DNA of 64,000 nucleotides from Apostichopus japonicus. Taxonomy: Eukaryota; Echinodermata; Holothuroidea; Aspidochirotida; Stichopodidae. Positions 46,013 to 54,616 of the stretch are shown in pieces. Below the pieces are notes generated by a model. It saw only the letters and a list, made by a program, of their open reading frames with translations. It did not search any database and had not been told where the DNA came from. Position 1 is the first letter of the stretch; every line of letters begins with the position of its first letter. The stretch covers positions 24,287,166 through 24,351,165 of the forward strand of contig NC_092579.1 in the NCBI RefSeq assembly GCF_037975245.1, in the 5' to 3' direction. The translations under genes and the position numbers were made by a program.

Positions 46013-46409
46013 TAGCTAAGGCCTGATGATTGGGGGGGGGGGGGGGTGAAGTGGCTGAAATTCCAACTGGATGGGTTTTGAAGCCAGAAAATTCCGACTG
46101 CTGCCTTGTACCCCCCCCCTGCTACTCGTCAACGATAGAGTCAGTGTCAGTCACACACACCATATTTCGCGACTGCACTTTTATTCCGAACTTTTTTGAT
46201 ACATTTGTACCCACTGGCCCTCACTTCACAAACTTATTAATCACTCTGGTTAAGCAAGTAAGCAACTGAGTATAAGTTATCTGCTTGATGGCTACATAGA
46301 CTACTAACTACAAAAGCTATGTTAATGTAACAAAGGGGAAAAAACTGTTTTTTTACTTCAACAAATTATATTCGACGCCATTGTGAATTACCAAATAATA
46401 CAGTGCAAA
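46013..46409. mobile_element. Truncated second copy of the 48.7-49.9 kb hAT-like element
   Basis: From ATAGCTAAGGCCTGATGATT to about CAAATAATACAGTGC it matches 48751-49140 with a few differences, but lacks the CAGGGATG terminus and the 3' two thirds. ORF 46030-46269 is in this copy and its twin is at 48784-49065; both are non-coding repeat sequence. Confidence 0.8.
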
Positions 46410-46768
46410 TTTTTGCAACATTCTTTAATATGTAGCCGGCTTTATAAAGCAATTGTTTGCAAAGAGATATGTAATTCTATAGGCTGCCCTCATATTTTAA
46501 GTTTTGTAAAACTAACCCTGTTTGTGAGTGTTTTGTCACTGTAATATTCTTGATGATAAAGGTACACTACATTATTCAAAGAGGAGTTGTTTTTGCTTTG
46601 ACTTCTGTATTCAGAGCGTCTCATTTTAACACACTCATTGTTCTTAACTACATCTACTAACAGATGACATATAAAAACATACCTAAGAGTGACCACGGCC
46701 CCAGGCTTATAATAGGGTAGGTTGGTGGTTACAATAACAGCACATATTGGGAATGAGTACAATATACA
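46410..46768 (-). repeat. Probable Ty3/gypsy 3' LTR
   Basis: On the minus strand this lies just after the polypurine tract and begins TGTATATTGTACTCATTCCC, a TG start as LTRs require. The far end is unclear because it abuts the truncated hAT copy. No second LTR copy is seen in the window. Confidence 0.4.
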
Positions 46769-46781
46769 TCTCCCTTTTTTC
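46769..46781 (-). other. Polypurine tract of the Ty3/gypsy element
   Basis: The minus strand reads GAAAAAAGGGAGA immediately before TGTATATTG, the expected plus-strand primer and LTR start. It is consistent with the pol frame ending about 180 bp upstream. Confidence 0.5.
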
Positions 46782-46957
46782 AGTTAAAATAAATTTAAGG
46801 ACTTGGATGAGAAACAATTAACTTATTCAGAAATATGCTTAGATGATAATGACCTAAACACTGCATAACTATAAAATCAAAGATTTGACTACTGGTTCTA
46901 GGTTTACTACCTCTTCACTACAAACAATAAATAACTTCCTTTGGTCACATTTCAAAA

Positions 46958-47323
46958 TCACTGTGCCAACGTATTTTGTATTTGCTCGAATACTTCTTTG
47001 AATTTCAGTGTTGGTGGTTTGTTCCTCTGGAGAGGTTTGTTAGAATTGTCAGAATTAACTATGTCATTGTCGTCATGTCTGTCATAACTAAACATTTCTC
47101 CAGTTTTACGTAAATGTCTATACTGTACACCTTCAGCTGTCTCTACATAGTATGATCTGGGCTGGTCAGCTTTAGATGCAATAGTGGCTGGTTTCCAACC
47201 TTTGTCAGTCTGTAGGCGAACATTATATCCTGGTTGCAGTTCTGGTAATTTCTTTGTCTGTCGGTCATAATATGTTTTTTTTGTTTGTCTCTTTACAAGT
47301 CTTTTGTGTACTGTCTCTGGCAT
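46958..47323 (-). pseudogene. Ty3/gypsy integrase C-terminal region
   Basis: It reads ETVHKRLVKRQTKKTYYDRQ, then LPELQPGYNVRLQTDKGWKP, ATIASKADQPRSYYVETAEG and YRHLRKTGEM. 'YYDR.. k.LpeL..Gd.VR.q....W.PA.v......PRSY.V.t..G..yRRNR.HLr' is the conserved post-core segment of gypsy integrases in metazoans. It is open for 121 codons with a stop at 46958, but the upstream core is interrupted. Confidence 0.88.
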
Positions 47324-47439
47324 CAGTATTTTTGGCTTGAGTAATGTTCAGTTGTTGGAAGTAGGGTCTTTGTCCTTCGTCCAAACAGTCGTTGATCAGG
47401 TGATCCGAGAATATTATCTCTTGGTGTATTCCTGTAGTC

Positions 47440-47645
47440 CAATAAAGCTAGATATATGGATCTTGTTCACTCTCCATTGCCTTCATTAGCAAAGCCTTTG
47501 CAATCTGCACCCCTTTCACTGCCATGCCATTAGACTGAGGATAGTATGGATTAGACGTATTGTGATGAAATTTATAAAGTTTCGAAAAACTGTCAAATTG
47601 CCAACTTTTGGATTGGTGTCCATTATCTGTGACATCTGGATACCA
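47440..47645 (-). pseudogene. Ty3/gypsy integrase core fragment
   Basis: Minus-strand translation gives TDNGHQSKSWQFDSFSK, YKFHHNTSNPYYPQSNGMAV and QIAKALLMKAMESEQDPYI. The 'DNG.Q' Asp and 'YYPQSNG..E' region are the second and third catalytic landmarks. In the latter the usual Glu position reads V, so even this core is not expected to be active. Confidence 0.75.
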
Positions 47646-47749
47646 TGGTATGTAATTGTGATTTACAATATACTATAACAGTTTCACTCTTAGCATTAGA
47701 TAAATGTGAAATTTCAAAGTCTAACTCAAGTTTAACTCAAAACGACTGC

Positions 47750-47875
47750 AACATGATTAATTTTTCCACAGTTTCTACATGATAGTCCTTTAGCTGGACA
47801 ATCATGCTTCTGAGCCCACGCCCTGCCACATTTAAAACATGACTGTGTCTGCTTCTGAGACTATTTGTTTCTTAG
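47750..47875 (-). pseudogene. Gag zinc knuckles (CCHC) of the gypsy element
   Basis: The minus strand encodes CFKCGRAWAQKHDCPAKG then CRNCGKINH. The spacing C-x2-C-x8/9-H-x-C followed by C-x2-C-x4-H fits retroelement gag knuckles. A stop follows soon after. Confidence 0.75.
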
Positions 47876-47954
47876 CTGATTAGAATTCGCAAAAGTTCTT
47901 CCTGTTTGTAAGTTCTTTTCTGTGTCCACTGTGAACGACTTCATTTGGTGCGTT

Positions 47955-48706
47955 GTAGCTTCACTTGCACGGCAAATGTCAACAGCTTTCTTTAACTTCG
48001 AGTCCTCTTCTCGGGAAGATGTCGACGGATCTGGTCATCACTGACCCCGAACACGATCCTGTCACGAATTAGTCCTTCAGTTAGGTTTCCAAATTCGCAA
48101 CATTTTGCTTTATTGCATAATTCCGTCACATAATGGTCAATGGTCTCAATGTGGCTTTTGGTTTCTTGTATTCAATGTGGCGTTTAATTTTCTCCATTAC
48201 TTTATTAAGTTTATTTTCATCTCCTGCTTCCTGCCATTGGGATAATGGTAGATCTCAACTGCATCCTCCCCGGCAATACGAAGTAGCGCTCATTTTTTTG
48301 ACAGTCTTTTGCTATATAGTAACACTAGTTGTAGCTTCACTTGCACGGCAAATGTCAACAGCTTTCTTTAACTTCGAGTCCTCTTCTCGGGAAGATGTCG
48401 ACGGATCTGGTCATCACTGACCCCGAACACGATCCTGTCACGAATTAGTCCTTCAGTTAGGTTTCCAAATTCGCAACATTTTGCTTTATTGCATAATTCC
48501 GTCACATAATGGTCAATGGTCTCAATGTGGCTTTTGGTTTCTTGTATTCAATGTGGCGTTTAATTTTCTCCATTACTTTATTAAGTTTATTTTCATCTCC
48601 TGCTTCCTGCCATTGGGATAATGGTAGATCTCAACTGCATCCTCCCCGGCAATACGAAGTAGCGCTCATTTTTTTGACAGTCTTTTGCTATATAGTAACA
48701 CTAGTC
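47955..48706. repeat. Tandem duplication, 2 copies of 376 bp within gag
   Basis: GTAGCTTCACTTGCACGGCA starts both copies (47955 and 48331), and the copies look identical to the final AACACTAGT. The twin plus-strand ORFs at 48133-48420 and 48509-48757 are antisense to gag and come from this duplication. Confidence 0.96.
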
Positions 48707-49220
48707 AGTATGGTGTTAAGTATCATAAATGGCATTGGCAGTCAGGGATGTAGCTAAGGCCTGATGATTGGGGGGGGGGGGTAGTGGCTGAAATTCCAAC
48801 TGGATGGGTTTTGGAGCCAGAAAATTCCGACTGCTACCTTGTACCCCCCCCACCCCCGCACTACTCGTCAACGATACGGTCAATGTTAGTCAGACACCCA
48901 ATATTTGGCGACTGCACTTTTGTTCTGAACTTGTTTTGGTACATTTGTACCACTGGCCCTCACTTCACAAACTTATTAATCACTCTGGTTAAGAAGCAAC
49001 TGAGTATAAGTTATCTGCTTGATAGGTTACATAGACTACTAACTACAAAAGCTACAGTATGTTAATGTAACAAAGGGGAAAACTTTTTTTTTTTCAACAA
49101 ATTATATTCGACGACATAGTGAATTACCAAAATTATAGTGCTTTTCCCTAGCGCGCTTAATATTATTTTCTTGGGGTAGGGGGGGGTGGGGCTATTTATC
49201 ACTCACATGCAAAAAATTTC

Positions 49221-49268
49221 AATTGTTCACTTCATTCCAACTGAGCATTTGGAATGAAGTGAACAATT
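49221..49268. repeat. Perfect 20-bp inverted repeat, 8-base loop
   Basis: AATTGTTCACTTCATTCCAA (49221-49240) pairs with TTGGAATGAAGTGAACAATT (49249-49268). More copies of the arm recur at 49355-49380 (GGAATGAAGTGAACAATTG), so it belongs to a short internal repeat family of this element. Confidence 0.95.
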
Positions 49269-49802
49269 AAACATTTTGCAGAAAAATGTTGAGTTGACGA
49301 TCGAGATACGATAAGTTGTCAATTAAACATTTTGCAGAAAATTTTTCAATTGCTCAGTTGGAATGAAGTGAACAATTGAAAATTTTGCCCAAAAATGTCC
49401 AATTCATGATAAGTTGTCAATTAAACATTTTTCAGAAAATTGTTCAATTGCTCAGTTAAAGCATCTGAGCAATCCAACATTTTTCTGTTTTTTGATAAGA
49501 TTTTATCTTGTTATCTAAACAATTTACTGAAAAATTTCACCTTATGGGGCAAAGTTTTTCTTATGTTGATGCCACTTTTAAGCTTCCGTAGATTAGAATT
49601 GAGCGTTTCTAGCGTAGTTCGAGTAGGCATTTTTTTTTTTAGAGTATTCACAATCATACAAAGTTTTGTATGGTGGAGTATAAGGATTGCAAGATACAAT
49701 TTATTAATGTGACAAGGAAAACGTGGTAAATTTGACTGATTAAAGATCAAGTTTGACTGAAACTTTAGGTCACTCACAAATTACAAGAATATATGAAAAT
49801 TA

Positions 49803-49860
49803 GAGTGCGACAGTCGGAAAAATTAGAGTGCGACAGTTGGAAATTCCGACTGTCGCACTC
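49803..49860. repeat. Perfect 17-bp inverted repeat
   Basis: GAGTGCGACAGTCGGAA (49803-49819) pairs with TTCCGACTGTCGCACTC (49844-49860). A second direct copy of the left arm, GAGTGCGACAGTTGGAA, lies between them. Confidence 0.95.
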
Positions 49861-49940
49861 AAATTTTCCAACTATCGTCAGTTTTACCAAGATTTCTCAC
49901 CCCCCCACAGCCCCCCTCTAGCGACGTCCCTGTTGGCAGT

Positions 49941-51066
49941 ACGCTACTAGAGTATGAAGTCCTTACTGTAGTGTTCTGTACAAAATGATGTAAAGCATGC
50001 AACAAAACTTCATGCTCCATTTCCAAAGTGAATCTAATTTAATGCTGTGCTCTGGCCAGCCTACTGTACATTGATATTTGTTGTAAAGGGTATTACTTCA
50101 CAGATGTGATTATTTCTCTCCATACACACACTCATGCTATATATAGCCTATAGTATATATATTGAAATGTAACAGACATTAAAATGTTTAAATGGCCACA
50201 GAATATCCTAAAACCAATACATTGTTTTTCAACTTACTTATAAAATGATGGCCCAGCTTTATTTTACAATTTGCTTATTTATGATTTAGTCATCCAGCAA
50301 TTAAGGCCATGGACTGCTATAGGTATTCAATCATTGTATTGCATCATAAACTGAAAAGTTTGAACTTTGAAAGAAAGAAATCCTGATCAACTACTGTAAT
50401 CGATGGCTGACTGACTGACTGTATCACTGTATGCTGCCATGATCCTCTTTAAAAATCCATTCAAAGAGCATTTGCCTTCCATTAGTAGTCTTATGTATGG
50501 CTTCTCAATATATATATTAAAAAAAATTAATGTTTAGAATCTACAGAATAATACTTTTGGGTACCTAAGCATACTGTATTGTCCTGTAATAAAATATTAT
50601 GATTAAAACGATGACCTTTATTAAATGCATGACTTTGCTTTCAGAATGTCTCTCAGAGTGGTTGCATTCAAACCCACTCAGGAATGCCATAGTTCTGTTT
50701 ACTAAACCTATTCAGTTTGTTCAGTGATAAGGTCCTGCAAATTGTTTGCTTCAGTTTTCTTACTGCGGTTTTAACATAGTCAAAATATGTACAAGTATAC
50801 AGTCTATATACGTACACTGATAGTTGCGACCTGTTTAGTCTTGGTTGAGTCTGGTGGAGCATATTCTGTGAGTTTCATCTTTTACTTGGATCTTTATTTT
50901 ACTTTAATTTGGATTATTTGATACAATTCATACTGTTGCACACTACAGTACTGATAACAACTACCAAAAGGAACTTATTTTTATAAATAGCTTGATTTTC
51001 TTTTGTACAGTATGAGTCATTTGGTTTCATAAGTACTTCCTTCTCCACTACAGTTTACGTTTTTGC
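49941..51066. other. Intergenic, nothing recognised
   Basis: AT-rich sequence with CTGACTGACTGACTG near 50406 and no coding or repeat signal I can support. It may continue the 5' side of the gypsy element, but I see no LTR match. Confidence 0.45.
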
Positions 51067-53906
51067 ATATGGGTGTTTATTTTTTTATGGGTACCAATGC
51101 TGTTTAAGGCACCACTTTCCTTGTGTACTAATCCTTTCTCACTACTAAGTTGCAATGAATTATTCATGTGGTAAATATTTATGTGCATTAATATGTCTTT
51201 GTTATGGTACCAACACAAAAAAATAAATGTGTTGACAACCATGTTTTTTTTGTAGATTTTTTAATGGTGTCCCATCATTTTTTGCTGTTTATCTGTGACA
51301 TTTCAACAGTTGTTATTAAATATGCTGTATTTTATCATTACAGGGTAAATTCGTCGATTATTTGTTCGAAGTAAATAATAACCTAGGTCTCCTTCACGTT
51401 ATTCGAAATTTCGCTTTATATTGGTTCGTGTTCGTTATGCAGTGAATTGATCACTTTGCAACTTACGACGTAAGTTTTCGTGTCCTTAACACTTACGTAG
51501 GGAACATCAGTTTTCCACCATGTATATTTGAAAATAAAAGGCATGTACTACATTGTTTTATCTGCTTAAGAGTTAATGATGACAAACAATACTATAAATG
51601 AAAACAATGTTACGGTATTGCTAAAAGTGTCTCGAAAATAAACAGGTGAAACTTTTAGTCTTTCATTTCGTGTCCTAAAAATATTTTACGTTGTTATAAA
51701 CTTCAGTGATCAGTATTTACTAACACATTGCGTAAAGCTTACTATCGTCTGCTAATTCAATGTCCCGGATGTAGATGAGGGAATTCCCGCTTTTACGTAG
51801 ACACAAATGGTAGCAGACGAAAACAAATGCTGAAGTTTTATTTCGTGTCCTAACTTTTACGATGTAGCTAATTTTACGTTGTGACAACTTTCTGTGGCAG
51901 AAAAACAAGTGAGAATTATTTTTTGGAGCTTAAACTATGCAAAACATTTAGATCGAGGTTAATACTGAAGTCAAAGTCCCTCACGTAATCGTTTATCTCG
52001 GAGGTATCCTAAGGTTACTTTCACAATGTAGTGTTGCTGTTAAATGTGACACTATGGTGTTCGTGTCCTGAACTTACGATGTAAACAAAACTGTTAATTA
52101 CTGCAAGCGTATATTAAAATGCAACGTTCGAAGCGCGGCTGAGTTGGATAATGTGTAGGATATTTTCCGCGAAGTAGCTTCAAACACATTTTAAGCTGAT
52201 TAAAACGCTTTGTCGTTCATTATAATTGAATTGATGGAATAATACTGGTAACAACGTAACGTTCGTTGCAGGACACCAAAATGTTGTGTAGGCTAGGCCT
52301 AGGTCCGAGCCTATATAACGTTGTTACGATGAGACACTCTCGTTGATTTTAGGCATCTTTTGTGAAGCGAACAGTATGGAATTCGGTCTGTTTGGTGTTA
52401 TAGCTCAGTATTCTTTGCTTAAATCTTTTTAATACCTTTATTTTCACTTCATAGACGTATAAGCCTAGCCTAACGTTATTAAGCCCAGTGTTAAGATACA
52501 CATAGCTATAAGTATAACATTAGGCTATGATTAGGATAGCATAGTTAAGTGCCCTGGCAGAAATGAGCAGGTTGAGAAAGGATGAGCTCAACAAACAGGC
52601 ATCGAGGATCTAACCAGAGAACTGTCTATGACATGGGCTATCATAGGTTCCTCCCCACCCCCCCCCCCCCTCCTCACCTTGAAAAATAATAAAAGGCCTA
52701 ATAAAAATAGTACAACTGTCAAGTGTTGATTATTTGAAGCTGATCTTTTTCAAGTCTATACAGTATTGCTCTACCCCCCCCCCCCATTTTATTTTTTTAT
52801 CCCCTTGCCCAGGAAGCAATCTCAGTTTTTTGTGATCTTTTTTGATTTTTTTCATGATGTAATAAGGACTTTATTTGATCTGCTACATTTTTTTAGCATA
52901 GTTAAGTGCCCTGGCAGAAATGAGCAGGTTGAGAAAGTCTATACAGTATTGCTCTACCCCCCCCCCCCATTTTATTTTTTTTATCCCCCAGCTGCCCAGG
53001 AAGCAATCCTCTCAGTTTTTTGTGATCTTTTTTGATTTTTTTTATGATGTAATAAGGACTTTATTCTAGTAAGGAATTAATACAATATACCAAACTTACC
53101 TGACTTATGGTCAGCATGACTTCCTTTTCGGATTTCAGTGCAGTATACAGTGTGTTCCAGTTATATTAATTCTGGATATCAAGTTCAGACTTGTATCTAG
53201 TTACCATGTAGACACTGCTAATGAATTGTTTCTTGTTACTGCTAGTGATATTTAATATCGTGTTGGATGTTATGCAAATATACACTTGATCGATGGTAGT
53301 TGTTCCATATGTAAGCAGGACACCAAATATTTTGTGTCCCACTTACACGGGGAATCTTGATAGTTGGTCTTATCTGCTGAAAGATTCTTGTAGATGGTTC
53401 TATGAAATGGATATATGTAGTGAAAGAACTTCTTTGCAATGTACAAAAGTGTTTTTCATTGAACTGAAGGCTATTGTTTACTCAAAATGAAATAAATATT
53501 TATAACGTATGGGGAAAACCACATTATTGCCAATTTCAATTTCGTTATCATCACTAATTTGTTTTTCACATTCAAGCAAGAACTGTCAAGTGCTGATTTA
53601 TTCAAGCGGTATTCATTACAAAGTTCAATAGTGATAAAAGTTTCAGAAGTGCAACCTGCTTGTAACTACTAACAGGAATTTCAAGTCACTTTGGTGTCCC
53701 ACTTACACGTGGAACCATATCCGAAACGTCAAATTTAAAGTTGTGACTGTGCACATAAGGTTGACCTGAACTCAAAAATTGCTTGTAAATTATCAATTGC
53801 ACATACTGAACTCTAGAATGAATCACTATTTTATGGAATCAACTTATTTTGAAATTTTGGTATCAATGTCACAAGTTGGTACCCATAAAAAAATAAACAC
53901 CCATAT
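51067..53906. mobile_element. Unclassified 2.8-kb segment bounded by a perfect 31-bp inverted repeat
   Basis: 51067-51097 (starts ATATGGGTGTTTA, ends GGGTACCAA) is the exact reverse complement of 53876-53906. A third, diverged copy sits at 51206-51236. Between the arms a motif of the type GTGTCCT..ACTTACG(A)TG recurs on both strands at about 51480, 51670, 51847, 52064, 53335 and 53695 (plus) and 52269 and 53311 (minus). The left half is CpG-rich relative to its surroundings. No transposase frame, and no target duplication found next to the arms, so it may instead be two inverted copies of a smaller repeat. Confidence 0.45.
52538..53066. repeat. Tandem duplication with C-tracts (about 180 bp)
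   Basis: CATAGTTAAGTGCCCTGGCA at 52538 and 52896, then TATACAGTATTGCTCTACCC with C12 runs at 52756 and 52939, and TGATGTAATAAGGACTTTAT at 52853 and 53045. The plus ORF 52766-53035 spans both copies and is not a gene. Confidence 0.88.
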
Positions 53907-54524
53907 ATACTTGTATTGTTCCTTATATAACAAAGTTTACAGACTGTCTCCAAATGATATTTGAGCCGGTATAATCAGTAGTTATTGTTTTAAGGTTTCA
54001 GATGACAAGAAATGTTTTAAGGTAGCCAAATTAACAGAACATTCCATGGGTGTGGTTGTTCCACCATTTTCACATGCAGTACTAATAGAATTATTGCATT
54101 ATAATGAATTGTTCTGTAACCGTGTCTCATTCTGAGATCAAGATGTGAGATATTCACACATAATCTCTCTTAGTCTAAGTCTTAGTCTAAGAACTCTCTC
54201 CATAGTTATTTGGCTACTTCTAGCAAGTTACTGATTATTACAATATCTCATATGTTTAGTGTAGTATGTCTCTGCTATATGTGCCAATGCCTCATAGTTT
54301 TATATGCCTAAGGCTATGGTGATATTTTCTGGTGGGATGTTGGTTTGTGCTTTCAGGTACCTTCCTTTGGTAGTGTGAATTGCAACCACAACCTGATTGC
54401 AGCTTTCAAATGATACATTGAATGGGACATTCTAACTTTAAGAAATCTTTCAATTAAGTTAGTTATAGTCAATCTCACATAGTAATCTTTTTCTTAAAAA
54501 TGATTGAATTTTTATATTTTGCAG
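53907..54524 (+). other. Probable upstream intron or 5' flank of the TNFR-like gene
   Basis: Unique AT-rich sequence before an acceptor-like TTTTGCAG at 54517-54524. No exon could be picked out. Confidence 0.35.
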
Positions 54525-54616
54525 GGGAAAATGTGCAGAATTCAGGATACGTGAAGTTTGGAATGGCAATGAAGCTGCTATTTTTTTTCTGGAATATTCT
54601 ATTTTTTTATCAAATA
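54525..54616 (+). CDS. TNFR-like exon 1 visible (5' UTR end plus signal peptide)
   Basis: Acceptor TTTTGCAG, donor ATA/GTAAGT. ATG at 54563 (next one at 54569) starts 18 codons rich in Leu/Phe. The frame is open further upstream within the exon, but only the start at 54563 puts the hydrophobic core at the N-terminus. The acceptor implies an upstream non-coding exon. Confidence 0.6.

Larger units (their letters stand above)
46769..48742 (-). mobile_element. Internally deleted Ty3/gypsy LTR retrotransposon
   Basis: In minus-strand order: gag C-terminal text (48120-47900, e.g. IRDRIVFGVSDDQIRRHL), two gag zinc knuckles (about 47870-47750), the integrase core (about 47640-47440, DNGHQSK...SNPYYPQSNGMAV), the integrase C-terminal domain (47323-46958), the polypurine tract and the LTR. 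Protease, reverse transcriptase and RNase H are missing between knuckles and integrase, so a deletion removed most of pol. A 376-bp block of gag is duplicated in tandem, and a hAT element interrupts the right side. Confidence 0.85.
48743..49932. mobile_element. 1190-bp hAT-type non-autonomous element with perfect 8-bp duplication
   Basis: Left end CAGGGATGTAGCTAAGG; right end, inverted, CAGGGACGTCGCTAGAGGGG. TTGGCAGT lies on both sides (48735-48742, 49933-49940). The ends carry long G and C runs. The interior has two strong hairpins (49221-49268, 49803-49860) and no transposase. It inserted next to the gypsy gag remnant. Confidence 0.88.

Noticed and set aside
48133-48757. Twin plus-strand ORFs with a signal-like N-terminus
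   Set aside because: They are antisense to gypsy gag, and the second is a copy of the first by the 376-bp duplication.
52312-52318. TATATAA as promoter of the TNFR-like gene
   Set aside because: TATA-like words are common in this AT-rich DNA and no exon could be traced from here; kept only as part of a low-scored finding.
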